This document shows positions 12,221 through 25,067 of a stretch of DNA of 64,000 nt, piece by piece. Below the pieces are notes generated by a model, which was not told the DNA's origin, did no database searches, and worked only from the letters and a program-made list of their open reading frames with translations. The position numbers and the translations under genes are program-made. Numbering within the stretch: the first letter of the stretch is position 1; each line of letters opens with the position of its first letter. The stretch lies in assembly GCA_004352715.1 (NCBI GenBank), contig SCFE01000039.1, positions 742,108 to 806,107 of the forward strand, written 5' to 3'. This DNA is from Hofstenia miamia (taxonomy: Eukaryota > Xenacoelomorpha > Acoela).

Positions 12221-14740
12221 ACCGCTATTGGTATCTTTAATGCTTGAATGATATATACAATTTCAGCAAACACTTTTTAACTTGGAATTAGTTTCGATAA
12301 CGAATGTCATATTTGTCTGTAAATATAGAGATAAATTATAATGTCTCAAGCATGGATATGATTGTGTCATATTGCCAAATTAATTAATATTTTTGTCAAT
12401 TTAATCATTTTCTCTTAGTATTTGAAAATTTAACTTCTTGAAAATTTAGCGATCATAAATGTTTAAAATAACCTTGTTTCTATTCATCTAGTTTCACGGT
12501 TGTATGAGACATCACAGTTCTTCCATTGTTTTTTACATATTATTTCTGATTCTATAGAAAAGTAAATTTTGAACAAAAATGGTTTTATTGTTATTAAAAT
12601 AATGAACATGTATTTTTTGTGGTAAATTTCGAGAAGTTACAAAATCGGATAATACCTGAAAATGTCATTTTCTTACATAATGCTATTAATTATAGTAATG
12701 GTCTGAAATAGTAATGATAATGTTTTCCAACAGTTATACTTACTGTGGTTGGAAAAAATGTTAAAATACTGCAAACTTTCGCTTAAAATTATTTCATTTT
12801 GGTTAGTTTTTAGAATTGCAATGCATTTCTAATGTATACAGAATTATATACTTAAATATTTTTTACAATGTGATATAAAGTGTTTTTACTGCTTTAAAGC
12901 TTGTTTCTTAAGGTTGATGCATAAAGATTTAAAATTTGGAATTCGAAACTAAGCTAATTTTCTGAGTGTACGTCCAAACTAATTCACTTTTTCAATATAT
13001 AACTTGGAAATACAACCCACTAATGACCAGTGGATAATATTTAATGATTTTATATTATATATATATACTATATATTATATACAAATACTGTATATTATTA
13101 TTAAAAATTTTATGTTTTCTAAACATTTATGAAATCTTGATTCGACTATTAAAAACAATTTCTTTCATTCGGTCACATCCGTAGAGGTTTATGTAAGATA
13201 GATGAATAATATTGATTTGATCATAATAGGTTTGTCTCCTAATCAATATCGTGTCACTGGCTGATTTCATTTATGTCAAATTTACCGCAGCAGTAATATT
13301 ATTCTATTCCATGGGAGCCGCCCAATTGTTTGAACTGGTTTTTATGAGAATTTAAAGAAAAGTATTCTAATAAAAGAAAATTCAAAGAATTTTACGACAC
13401 CGGGATTCTATTTTATTTTCCTTGAAATTTCTTCTACCTATATGTTGAGATCGTGACCTTAGATTTTTCTATCAGTATTAAAGAAATAGTTTGTGGTAAG
13501 AATATGCCCAATGGCATAAATAAAAATGAACGCTAATACTGTTGCTTAATCAGTGTTGAAACAACTAATTAACAGTTCAGAAATATTGACCATATTTAGT
13601 TTGCTATTTACGAAATATTCCAAATATATTTATATTAAAAGTTATTAAATATTTGAATGGTGAAACGCTTCAAAAATGTGTTAATTAGGCGATTCCTCAA
13701 AAATCGATGGACGGTATTTTGGTGACAGCTTTCGTTATATCACATATTGACTTCTGACAAGAAAGGCCGCAGATTAAAAGCAGCTTTCACTTTCCCATCT
13801 CAAATAAACCTCTGCTGCACATCTCTCGCTTATTTTATTTAATAAGTGATAGCATAACAATGAACTTATAATGTGAGCATCTTCGCATGGATTATAATAA
13901 TTTTTGAGGTGATCAAGTTACTGGATCTTGAGTTTACATTATGTAGTCATAATTCTTCATAAAAATGCATCCCAAAATCATAAGAATATAATCTAAACCG
14001 ATTTGGGTTTAAGTTTAAAAATAAACCTAAAATTCAGGTAGGTCGAATTTTTCAAAAAGTGAATTCACAACATTGCTCTGATATTTGGGCTATAAAACAC
14101 TCTCTGGGCAGGGCAATAATGTGCATTTTTCAACGAAAACAATGTACAACTAAAATTGAAGAACTTCATTGGGTGTAATGCAGCAAATTAGTGTTATGCA
14201 CTTGCACGTCCAGCAAATTCAGTGAAAGATTTTTTGATTTGCACAGCATATGGTATGATAATGCAAAATCACAAATTTCTTAAAGTTTGATTGAAAAAAT
14301 TTTAGAATGAATGTAGAAAGGCGAAATTAAACTTGCTTGGCAAAGTTTTACCTGAAAAGTTTTAAGCGAATTTACCCATCAATGTGTAGTATCTAGTTAT
14401 CAGTTTTGATAAAAATTCTGCTCTCTCACTCAAGCTATGCAATGTCAAAGGTTATTATCACCCAATGTGTTGTATCTGTCAAATACTTGTGCGTGTGTAT
14501 GTGTGTCAAATGCTTCTCATTTAATACATCGTTGACAATGGCCCCTGTGAACATTATTCAACGCAACTAAAATATTTAGCAGATCTCAATAAACTAATGG
14601 ACATCAGAACCGGTTTTTCAATTAGTTTCCTCAAGGTACAAAAAAAGATTGATTCGATTTTCTCTTACTAATACATCACTCAATCGTGGCTTCAAACATC
14701 AAATGAAATGTGCTGATTTGAATTGAGTTGGAGTCCAAGT
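12220..14740. other. AT-rich stretch without a supported gene
   Basis: No frame with coding character, no element ends and no tRNA were found. A short interrupted TA patch lies near 13055-13095. Confidence 0.5.
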
Positions 14741-14742
14741 AT

Positions 14743-14769
14743 TATATATATATATATATATATATATTA
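14743..14769. repeat. (TA)n microsatellite
   Basis: About 12 TA units. Confidence 0.9.
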
Positions 14770-15961
14770 TGTAGCAGTTGCTGTTTTACTTGTATATTTT
14801 AAATATTGCTGATAAAAACGTAGGTTTCACTCAAATTTGTTAATATATAAATGAATGCGTTCTCTATACGTATTGAGCTTGTAAAGTTACAAGCGGATTA
14901 TAAAAGGCTAATCCTTTTCATTATTATCATCTTTCACTAAAATAAGACAAGTGCAGTCGTTAATTTATGAAAGGGAGAGGACAAATTTGATAAATACTCC
15001 TAGTTGTCAATGCATTGTAAAACTAAAGAATTTTAAAGAAATAGTTAAGCAAATATATTTGAAAGCGGTTTGAGAATTTTAACACAATTTTGAATTAGAG
15101 TGGCTTTCCAACAAAGAAATAGAAATAATTTATGAGCTCTCACAGATTTTGTTTTTTCAGTTTTAGCGTGCGACCATCTGCTGTCCTTTACTAATGAAGC
15201 GCACTATTCTTTTCCTTGAGAAGCGCACCGTTTTTAATTATTTAAAAAATTACAATTGCACCGCCCTCATATAAATGGCTAACCAATTTTCATAAAAATA
15301 TTTATTTCATTTGGTATTGTGGTATTGTGCTGAGTATGATCAGATATGGATACACTAAAGCCTAAAATTTAATCAAACTATAAGTTTGTATAATTTATCA
15401 GCTCAACAATACTACCAGTGAAAACCGGTTATATGTTTCTCTGGAAAAAACACTGTTGAAGGCTTTATTTCTGTTAATTCTACTATGGCTATCTATATTA
15501 TAGTTGACATGATTCTAGCTATCATAAAATAACTTACTTTTACGTAATGCAAGCATGCGTCTAGTACGAGCTCTATTCCAAAAAAATGCTTGTCAGTTTT
15601 TCTTAATGCACATGTGCATGTACCTACTAATTTGGTGACAAATTACAAGCACAATTCCATAGTAATAACTAGCGCTGTCACAAGTCACTAAAGTAAATGA
15701 TGAATAATTTTAGAAAAAAACAAAAATTAGAAAAACTTAAATCTTTCTCTAGTATTTCTCTTACATTTCACAATGCAACTCATGTTGTGCAAAAGAATTA
15801 AAAACATTGGTACAACCCTCTGAGGGATGAGTTTCCCTCCAAGAATATATGAATAATTGAAGTGGTAGTAAATGAATTAGAAACAGCTTCAATTTTGTAA
15901 AAAAACAAATCTTTTTAGTGGAGGGGTCTGTTGCTTAAAATTGTTAACAAGAAACTAACAT
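14770..15961. other. AT-rich stretch without a supported gene
   Basis: The only item of note is a very good acceptor at about 15162 (cagattttgttttttcag) followed by 18 open codons to a TGA. It has no partner exon, so I did not call it. Confidence 0.4.
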
Positions 15962-15995
15962 CAGTCTCGTAGCTAGAGGGGGGGGGCATAGCTCA
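15962..15995 (+). mobile_element. hAT-like terminus, G7 family
   Basis: CAGTCTCGTAGCTAGAG followed by a long G run and CATAG, closely matching 7340-7364. It is a solo end; no inverted partner was seen. Confidence 0.45.
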
Positions 15996-16177
15996 GATAT
16001 TAGAATTAATTTGTTTGGTAAATTATACTTTTGTAGTACTTTTCGATTTTAAATCTCCTTTAGAAGATTCTAAAGACCTACGTCCCTGGGGCTTAGTACA
16101 ATGAACCTATTATTAGCTTAGGCTTTTAGCAATTAAAATGAACATAAAAGCGTTCCCTCATCCGACCAAGAACAAAA

Positions 16178-17542
16178 ATGGATGATGCACCCAGTTAATA
16201 GTAGGCATCAATAGTTTGGATATATCTTTGTCAGTAGATCGTTTCTTTGCATTTAAGAGCTCTAGACCAATTGGTTATAAATGTTAAGGAACACTAAGTG
16301 GGCATCTCATTTCCTCAAACAACTGAACTAGGAAAATATTCGGATTTTGAAATTATAATTTTTGTATTGCATGCAGGCCTGCTTTCTTTCCTGTTCGAGT
16401 TAGTGACACTAACATAATTAAATGCTTCGAGTACGATAGGTTGTAAGAAATTCTCGCTCTCAGTTTTGAAACGAGTGTAGTTTTTTCTCGGCTAGATCTT
16501 TGCTTCTTCCTTTATAGTCTTCGCTCAGCATGCAAACACCATCAATTGAATGCTCTTCGCAAAAATGGTATGTATTGCATTGAGTTTATTGAAATGCTGA
16601 GTTCCTCGTTGAGATTTGGAATGCTTCATTGAATATTTGCTCTGATAGTCGCATCAACTTAATCACATGTTTGTGCTCCTGTTCTGGACATGAAAAACTG
16701 GATGTTTCAAAACTAATCCCGTATGCAGCCAGCATCTTGCGATAAATTTTACGTTGTTTACATGTATGGGGAATTGAGAAATTACTTCCTCATCGTCTTG
16801 CGATGCTTTATATGTGGTAAATACATTTTGTTTTGAGCATCACAAGACTTGAAAGTACTGAACAATACTCAACTAAATGCATGTAGTTGAAGGAAATTTA
16901 GGTAAGCAACAACAAAGCAAAAGTCAGCAAGTTGTAAAATAATTTAAATCTTGTTAAAATACGGCATGTATGAGGAAAATTTACTGTATTATTGCTTAAT
17001 ACAACATTTTTTTATTTATTACAAATGGCTCTCTTCCAAAAATCCTGGCAAAGCCTTTGCTTCACCCCATTAACTTTGTTGATTAAAGATTAGTTCTACG
17101 CGAAAGATTTATCAAACTCGTTTCATTTAAATGCGTCTCGTATTCTAAGACAAGAGAATCTGAGGCGGCATACTTCCGCCATCCAAAAAGGATCACTGAC
17201 GCCATATTCTCCTACTCTGACAAAACATTGATGTTCAATCACATCTTAGATTTACACCGCCAACAATTACTGCTTCATTTTATGTAGACCAAGGCTAGGT
17301 TTTATTCTGATTACAAATCTACAAAACATCTTGCAAAATGCCTCTGAAGAAAATTTCTTATCAAATTCGTCTAAATTTTGAGCAAAATTGATAGCAAATT
17401 AAAAAACAAACAAATGCCGAAAATAAATTTTAAACATGGTAAGCTATATTCTAAAGATCAATTATATAAAGGGGTCTGGTGTACTTAGACCCGATGTTCT
17501 AGTCTCCTAATGGAAGCACTGCCTCAACCTGATCAAAATTAA
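16178..17542 (+). CDS. Gene model 1, spliced, product unknown
   Basis: Hand-built exons are 16178-16193, 16235-16273, 16400-16442, 16518-16567, 17094-17283 and 17503-17542, with reading phase agreeing at every junction. The start ATG at 16178 has good context (aaaaATGG) and reads MDDAP. Strong acceptors precede exon 3 (cctgctttctttcctgttcgag) and exon 4 (ttgcttcttcctttatag). Good donors follow exon 3 (gtaaga) and exon 4 (gtatgt). Exon 5 has 62 open codons and raised G+C, including YFRHPKRITDAIFSYSDK. The last exon ends LPQPDQN then TAA. The product would be about 125 residues, basic, with no signal peptide or membrane segment. I recognise no family. The first junction is the weakest (donor gttaat, 41-bp intron). 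The fourth intron could instead hold an alternative exon from 16652 with CLCSCSGHEK. Confidence 0.45.
16586..16789 (-). other. Unidentified open segment inside gene model 1 intron
   Basis: The minus strand is open for 67 codons from after a TGA at 16790-16792 to a TAA at 16586-16588. It contains YRKMLAAYGISFETSSFSC and KHVIKLMRLSEQIFNEAFQ. The composition looks like protein. There is no clean acceptor or donor, and the other minus frame is also open over part of it (with SQDDEEVISQFPIHVNN). It may be a decayed coding sequence or a shadow of coding DNA on the plus strand. Confidence 0.25.
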
Positions 17543-17576
17543 TATAAAAGCATGTGGAATCTGAAAATTTAGTGAA

Positions 17577-17582
17577 AATAAA
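17577..17582 (+). terminator. Poly(A) signal AATAAA for gene model 1
   Basis: AATAAA begins 35 bases after the proposed stop codon of gene model 1. The hexamer is common in AT-rich DNA, so the spacing is only supportive. Confidence 0.3.
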
Positions 17583-17849
17583 ATTCATTCAAAATGAAAA
17601 CATTTTTGCACAAATTGATGTGTTAAAAGGAAACAGTTTAAGCCCAGTATGTCGCTCATGCACAGATGGAAACATTAAAATTTAATGGGTCATCCATTGA
17701 TTCATTACACTAAAATATATAATAGTCTACTAAAAAATTTAAAAGCACTGAACGTAGTTTGTATGCGTAAATAATCTACACTTGAAATTTCTAAGTTAAA
17801 GCAGCATCGAAAACGATCAATTTGCTAGTTAATGTGGTATTTCCCATAG

Positions 17850-19642
17850 GCAGTTGTTATGAATGCACGTGATGAGAAAATATTTGTTGAAATGGCCTCA
17901 CGTTTTCATTATTTTATTATTCAGCATGGATTGTATAATAGTATTTTCTTAATTAATTTTTGCTTTATTAATGACAACGGTATGATGCTTATAGCTATAG
18001 TTCTCATTCACACGTTTACATTCCGTAAAATTTTTCTGTAGAAATATGAGTTTGTAGTATTAACTTGAATTATATTTACATATAAATATATTTCCTTAGA
18101 GCCTCTTAGTTTTAAGAGAATATGTTTATTATGTATAATAGTTAAAAAAAATATACATGCTCAATTGCCTATAAGCATTAATATTACTAAATGTGTTTAT
18201 ATTTTATTGACATTTGAAGAAGATTTATATCACTCTTCGACTGGATTTGAATGAGGAAAATTTTGATAGAAAACTATGAGACGTATTTCAGTCATTTTAC
18301 TCATTTAAAAATTGTTTTGATTTTTTGGGCTGATATAAAACATTATGATTCAGGTTTTCTGAAAACCTTTCCGCAATGAGCAAATCAACACTATAAACTG
18401 CATTATATCTTAATAAATCCTGCAAATGTAGTCATATCGTAATATTTTTGGATTCCCGTCAATAGAATGATGGTGGTTTCTTTGGAATATTGAACAAATA
18501 CTCTTCATCTCAAAGCTTCATACAAAATTATATATATATATACATTCATGTGAATGAGAACATATGCAAATTACAATTTATTAATTGAACAAATGCTATA
18601 ATTTTAGTCCTTATTTTAGATACGTTTATCAAGCTTTTAATAAAGTGGGTCATGGAAATGACAGTCCATCTATATCAATTCAATTACCAATTTTTTTAAT
18701 GTTAATATTAGAATCCCTAGAACTAGAAGTGTGAATTATTAGCACTCTAGCATTCTGTGTTAATGATTCATGCAAACCTTCATTTGCGGAAGTTTATAGA
18801 CAGCTCGTTTTACTTTAATAGATGTATTTATTCAACTAGAAACCTTTCTTTGAAATTTGGTCCTAAAAATACGTCCAAAATATTCACATATGTGTGAGAA
18901 TCTATCGCTCCTGAAAATTGAAAACCCTGCTCCAGACCAGAAGATTTAACCCATGTCATTTTGGAAGCCGTTCCTCAGGGTCACATTTGTAGTCAAATAT
19001 CTTTATTAGATATCGAAAACCAGAGCTTACAAGACGTCGCACATATTGTACTTTGTGCCTACCAAATATTGCAAAGTGCTTCGCAAATGGTTTGGACACC
19101 ATTCGCTTGGTTTACTGTAGAAAACATTTAGCAATGGTTTTCTTGCAGCTCATAGGTAAATTAAATTAATTTTTACTTAAATATGGAGTAATTGTTAAAT
19201 AACAAACATTTTTGTCTCCTGTCCAACGATTTTGCAGGACTTTGGATCCTGGATGAGTTCAAAAGTGAGACTGATTCCTCAAAAGAGCAAGTATTATGTT
19301 ATTAAGATACACATTCCTCCACAAAAGAGGCTCGGTTGTACATGTGATTTTATCTATCAGTTTGTAAGTCTTCTCAAAAAATTGAATTTTAAAAGTGGAT
19401 CCATCTTTGTCTATGATCCAATGAAAGCAGTACTATCTGTAGCATCAAACATTTTAAACGTAATTCCAACTGCTATTCAATTACTTCTATTTAAAGTATT
19501 ATTAATTTCGAAGCAGTAACTATTTTAGAAGAAGATCATCTGCTGGAATCTCGATGTTTTTGAAGTGCATTTGTTGGTTTTCATATTTGGAACTCTCATT
19601 ATCTGTAATACTATGGCTACATTATGGACTATTAACCTTTGA
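17850..19642 (+). CDS. Gene model 2, spliced, possible membrane protein
   Basis: Exons are 17850-17979, 18941-19116, 19238-19363 and 19529-19642, with phase agreeing at each junction. The probable start ATG is at 17859 (MNARDEKIFVEMASRF). Exon 3 is the best supported: acceptor cctgtccaacgattttgcag, 42 open codons beginning DFGSWMSSKVRLIPQKSK and including GCTCDFIYQF, and a perfect donor gtaagtc. Exon 2 includes AVPQGHICSQISLLDIEN and ends before a weaker donor (gtagaa). Exon 4 follows acceptor gtaactattttag and carries a hydrophobic stretch (HLLVFIFGTLIICNTMATLW) near the C terminus, consistent with a membrane anchor. The first exon also has a hydrophobic segment. Introns are 961, 121 and 165 bp. 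The product would be about 178 residues; no family recognised. AVPQG recalls the LINE reverse transcriptase VPQG motif, but the surrounding residues do not fit. Confidence 0.45.
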
Positions 19643-21870
19643 TGAAGCATTGAAAAACAGCATATTAATGACAAACTACTGTAGTGAAGGACTCATCCAA
19701 AGCCCATGTGGAAAAAAAACATTAATTTAATCAAACGAATTTAACACAAAGGTCTGGACTAACTAATAGCTGGATCATACATTTATTCTTAGAATAGTCA
19801 AATCCTTTAGATACGATGGTTCTGTCATAACCATATCGACATAAACAGCCGTCTGATCCTATACAAAACTGTATTCAGAATAAGGCGCTACTTGTTGATC
19901 CTAGTTCATTCCTTTTTTGGCATACTTCTGGTTGGTTTTATTTCAAATAAGTAAAAATTTCAATCTTGAATTCAATGTAACTCCACTTTCCTACTACTAT
20001 TTGTGTTTTGTAGAAATTATATTATTCTTCGAAAGACATCAAGCCAACTAAAGCAGTGCACTTATGTTATTTCACTACAATAGACGAACTCAACTGACCC
20101 TCTTTTTTAAAAATATATTAAGTTCATAAATGTGTCGGTAATTAATAGCGAATAATTTGCAATCGAAATAGTGATGTGTTTTGGATTAAATATTAATGAA
20201 TGTTAGAATTATTAAAGATTAATCTATGTAGACATTCTATAAATGGACCATTTCACAATCATTGTCAATTTAGCCGCAGTCAATTCTCATTCCTAGTTGG
20301 CATTGTTCGACAGCCAAAATCTGCAGAAAAACTGTCAAACTGTGAAGGATAAATTAACAGTGAGTTTCGTTAACTTTGTTTTGTTCAGTAGCAATCCTTT
20401 ATAAAAGTATTGTTACTTTTACTTAACAACATAACCAACCTGTTGAAACTTTGGAAAATTATTAATGTTTATAACCAAATTTGATTTTGCCTTTCATTTC
20501 TAAAATTTTTAATAATTTATTATTGGAGTTAAAGTCTGCTATAATTGCTAAATTCCAATTCGTTTTTCAAATTTGAATTTTGGTAGGGGCTCACTGGATA
20601 TTTTACTACTGAAATAAGAGGTCGATCAACATTCGCGACAAGAAATATGTCTATTTAATGAAACCGAGGAAGGCTGGAAAGTTTTTGAAGACCAAATTTA
20701 AACTATATTAATATTTCTCAATCATTTTTATTTAAAATGTATTATTTAAGCAAAGCCAGAGACTACTAGAATATAGTAGTACTGGTAATAATTAATTTCG
20801 GGGAACGTTTTGTTCAATTAGTAGTAAACATAACCAGTTGGGTTACACGTTTTGTAGTAACTCTTTTATTCTCTACGCAAGTTGTTGATGTAAATTTAGG
20901 TTAGGGATCACGTTTTATATTTTTCTTAACTTTCTCACCAATTGCTTGTTTTCTGTATTCCATTGGTATCCTTAAGCTCCTATTTCAACTTAGAAACTTT
21001 CAATTATATATTTGTATCATTTTATTTTCCCCTACAATTCGATTATTCAATCATTAACAAATTTATTATCTAAAAATTATTTGATCATTGTGAAATTGGA
21101 AAATGTGTATTCTAAGATTAATTCTATTTTGTTGGAATTGATTTCGTCAGTCTAAATAATTGTATATTTAATTATCATTAAATTTAGATAATGCATTATT
21201 TAATGATTTAAATATACTTCACGGCCGAATGTGATTTAGGCATTAATACGAATATTGGAGAAAGCAACAAATGATATTTTGAAACTCTATTGAATTTTGG
21301 TGTGAAAAAATCACTATAATTGATTTGGATTCTCTCTTAAGTTGGAAATAAAATTTCGAAGAGCTGTACCGTTCCAGTAAAGGAGTAAGCTTCTATGATG
21401 TGATGAGTTCAAAATTTTAGGCCATAAATGACATGGGTCACAACTTTAAATAAAACAAAATTTGAGTTTGAAATGTAAAAAATGTAAATATTTGTAAACA
21501 AACTTTTTATCTATGGTTTTAAATTAAATTAATGTGCAACGATATTATTTAAATCTAAAATGTAAACTAGAGTTTGTATGATGGTTTTTGTTCAACAAAC
21601 AAATTTGCATTTTTCCATCTTGCAGTCATGCAAGTGTGCATCAATCTACTTTATATTAGAGGCTCTGACGTTTTTATTAACTTTATAAATCCTAGTTGAT
21701 CATTAACGTCATCACTTTATCACCATTAAACCTATTTGACACTGATTAGAAATTTAGGTCTTTGAAAACGAAATATTTTTAATGCAAAATCTATAGAGAA
21801 ACTGTTTTTCAAATAAATATTTACCCAGAAGTTTTAAAAAATGTTATTAAATGGCAATGGAACTTCAACT
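19643..21870. other. AT-rich stretch without a supported gene
   Basis: No coding-like frame or element end was recognised. Confidence 0.45.
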
Positions 21871-21872
21871 TA

Positions 21873-21875
<3 letters not shown>

Positions 21876-21919
<44 letters not shown>
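21876..21919. repeat. (TA)n microsatellite
   Basis: About 21 TA units. Confidence 0.95.
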
Positions 21920-21920
<1 letters not shown>

Positions 21921-22679
21921 GTTCGACGTATTAAAACTTCAAAAATAACAATTTGATTAAGAAATTAGCGAACTGATTAATTGCGATCAATGAGAACCAA
22001 TTAATGATAATAAATTCACTTCAAATATTTCTCAACATTTAAGTGCTTTAGAAAAAGAAATATAAAGTTCAAAAAGTATGGCAATTAATGTTTTTATTCT
22101 TTTTAAAGTTCATAGCTATTAGTGGATATTTGGTTAACAGGAGATTTAATGTCCTACAATGTCCTGCTAATTGGAAGAAAATTCACAATATTTTGTAAGC
22201 AATTATTATCATGTGAATGGAGATTGCATTTAAAATGGTCATTGACTTGACATTTGCTAGAATTGAACAAAAAATGGAACATCCATTAAGACGATGCTGT
22301 TCAATATATATGAAATCCGTATAAATAGATAATAGAGAAATTGTCCATTGCTTAAAATTTCACGCAACTATATCTATAGCGTTGCAAATTTCTTAAGAGC
22401 AGATGAAAATATTTTCTATTACGTAGATTTATAATTTATTTCTCTAAGCTGCTTTGTAGCTTAAGTAAATATACACTTCCTATCATAGATCAAGGGCGCA
22501 CAAAGGTTTTTGGTGGCTGTGGTTACAAAATAATTAGACGCATTTTTTACAGATTTTTTAAAAAAGAAAAACATTTAATAATTCAAATTTATTGCAAAAA
22601 AACAAACTATTTGAGTTCGTGGGACATTCGTCATGGGTGAGTTATATCTATCTCTTTGTATCGATGTATTCGTGACACA

Positions 22680-22835
22680 GTCAATCGTAAATAGGACTTC
22701 ATTCATATTAACGAAGAGAAAAATCTTTCTGCTTCAACAGACGAGATTGGTAATGTTGCTCAAATCTTCAATACGACCTTTATATTTGAAGAAAGGTCCC
22801 CATCAGCAAATTGTAGCAATTCAATTAGAGATCCT
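22680..22835 (+). pseudogene. Possible LINE fragment (linker before reverse transcriptase)
   Basis: One plus-strand frame reads INEEKNLSASTDEIGNVAQI and then FNTTFIFEE. This follows the pattern of the segment just before the reverse transcriptase in many LINEs (a charged strand, a T/S-D-x-E-I block, then a phenylalanine-rich motif). It is short, has an upstream stop and no flanking LINE motifs. Weak call. A different frame is open over 22633-22881. Confidence 0.25.
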
Positions 22836-23556
22836 TGGCGCAATAGAGAGTTCAAAGTTTTACATACTTGCCATTAACTAAAGACTCTAAGGATGTCCTA
22901 AGTAAAAAAAAAATTACTAAATTTTACGTTTTACGTGCTGCTCTAATTTGAATTTATTGACTAATAATCAATTAGGGTGAACGCGATCTTGTTGAAGCTG
23001 TCACTATTTTTAGGCGTCATAGTTCATTTAATGCTGTTCTATCCATTTCTGTCAGAAAGTCAATATCATAGACATCAATAGCTTAAGAAGAAACTAGTGT
23101 AGATTCAACATCTTAGATCTTAAATTTATGTAATTATCTCTGTATTCTTTCCTTAGAGAATCACAAATCTGTATTAGGTATTGCAATCGACAATTTGAAG
23201 GATGTAATTATCTTGGTCACTAGTGTTTCAGATACATTGTTGTTTTGTTCCAACGCCACTCCTAGTGAATCCTCGTCATTTTTTTAGCTCTATCTCTATG
23301 AAATACGAGAAAGTCAGAACTAATTGGGTTTTTATCTAGACCGAGAAATCTTTACAATGCATTACACAATATCGAATTCGAAGTGTGCCTATGTAATATG
23401 ATTGGATTTCACGATGTACAGAATGAGCATAAATTCGATTTTTCTACGGGGAATAACAATAAAAATATAGTTGTACCTCATTTAATAAAGTCTTTCAATT
23501 AGTTTTGAAATAAGTAATTTGACTTGATTATGCAGCCTTGTGCACAATAGTTCGGA

Positions 23557-23820
23557 CTAATTAAATAATTCCAAATTTAAGCGACCATATAGCCCATATT
23601 TGTTTAAAATTCGGGTAATTGTGGATTCATGCACAAAATATCCATCTATGCAATCTACTTTGAATTGCTTTGACATCAAACGCGGGCCAAATTTAGAAAG
23701 ACGGACTAAACTTGCTTGGGAAGGACCCGTTGGTTTTAAAGGGCGCCCTGGTTTTGCTAATATTTGAAATTGACGGGTTCTTTTATAATGTGTAATAATT
23801 GAAGATACTGCTTACTGGTT
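23557..23820 (-). pseudogene. Tc1-type transposase N-terminal fragment
   Basis: The minus strand reads VSSIITHYKRTRQF, then KPGRPLKPTGPSQASLVRLS, then VHESTITRILNKYGLYGRLN before a TAG at 23557-23559. This is the bipartite helix-turn-helix DNA-binding region of Tc1 transposases: the end of the first helix-turn-helix, a GRPR-like linker (here GRPL), and the second helix-turn-helix ending in the typical NKYGLYGR motif. The start and the whole catalytic domain are missing. The fragment lies 30 bp from the end of the LINE at 23853. Confidence 0.7.
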
Positions 23821-23852
23821 GTTCTTATATCAAATTTTTATTTTTGATACTA

Positions 23853-24765
23853 TCATCTTTCTAGAGTTTCATAACACACGGGTGTTTTATCCAAAAGCAA
23901 GAGAATACAAAGAATGTTAGTCAAGCTTAGAAACTGTTGTTGGAAGAAGTCTTTTAATGATCTTTTTACTTGTTTCAATGATCCATATAAATTGATGGAA
24001 GTATTTTGATGTATATAATTTGCAAGTATTGCAATTCTATTTAAATAAAAAGATCTGGTTGATTCTTTTCTTATATCCTTTGATTTGAAAATTGTAAGAT
24101 TTGAAGAACAAAGCCGGTAATTTTTTGGTAGATATTCAGATATTATTTTTGATAGTTCGAAATCATATTGGTCATTCAATAGCTTATTAAAATATATTAA
24201 ATCAAGTAACTGAAAATAATAAGGTATCGGAAGCATGTTTAAGCGTATCAATTGTGATTTATAATCAAGACCTGGTAGTATCCACTTAAAACATCTATGT
24301 TGAAAGGCTTCTAGCTTGTCAATTATGAAGGGGGATAATTCCATCAGAATTGAGCCATAACTTAGACATGATAATACCAATGATTTGTATAGAGTTAACT
24401 TGATCTCAAAATGAGTTGAGTAAGGAATATTCCGTTTAATATTAGAAAAAAGATAACTGGAACTTTTTAATTTCTTCAAATAATGAGTAGACCAAGAAAG
24501 GTTTGGTGTTATTATCAGGCCCAGATCTTTAACAAAGTCATTTGCTACAATTGGTGCTATTATGAGAGGAATAGACTGTGTTACTTTATCACCAAATCTA
24601 ATAAATTTAAATTTATCGATATTGAAAGATAAGAGATTATTATTTGACCACGTTTGTATTTTATTGAAATCATTTACAATATTGTTAATATCAGAACTGC
24701 ATAATTTAACGTCATCAGCATACATAAATATCTTACTAAAGTTACAGCTTAATGGCAGATCATTG
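23853..24765 (-). pseudogene. LINE reverse transcriptase, 5'-truncated
   Basis: The minus strand has a 290-codon open frame from 24725 to 23853. It begins with the catalytic YADD box (MYADDVKLC). In-frame codons upstream read IYINDLPLSC, so the match extends to about 24765. Downstream blocks include the conserved FNIDKFKFIRFG and VKDLGLIITPNLSW. They are followed by the thumb region (SCLSYGSILMELSP, AFQHRCFKWI) found in jockey/CR1-type non-LTR reverse transcriptases. The fingers region, endonuclease and ORF1 are absent, which is the usual 5' truncation. Only the last part of pol survives, so the copy cannot move by itself. The long intact frame suggests a fairly recent insertion. Confidence 0.85.
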
Positions 24766-25067
24766 ATATATATATTACTGTGGTCCTTATTCTTAAATTT
24801 CCGAAAGTTTTGCCTCTGAACCTTTAAAGTACTTCCATCTTACGAAAAAATGATGAGTGCAAAATCTTGAACTATTTGAAATAGGTTTAGAGGTGGCGCA
24901 AGCTCATTAAACCTTTCCATACTGTTTTTTTTAAAACAGTTAATTTTTTTTTAAAACAGTTAATTCTGACTTAACATAAGTACTCTCAGGGTTCATAAAT
25001 ACAAAAATTAGTATTTGAAATTTTCACCTTATGTAAGAGCCACCCTAATATACTTACATATATATAT

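Noticed and set aside
19020-19120. Minus-strand resemblance to a copia-type reverse transcriptase/RNase H linker (HLRSTLQYLVGTK)
   Set aside because: The match is limited to about a dozen residues, the flanks do not fit the family and stops follow at once. The plus-strand exon explanation is better.
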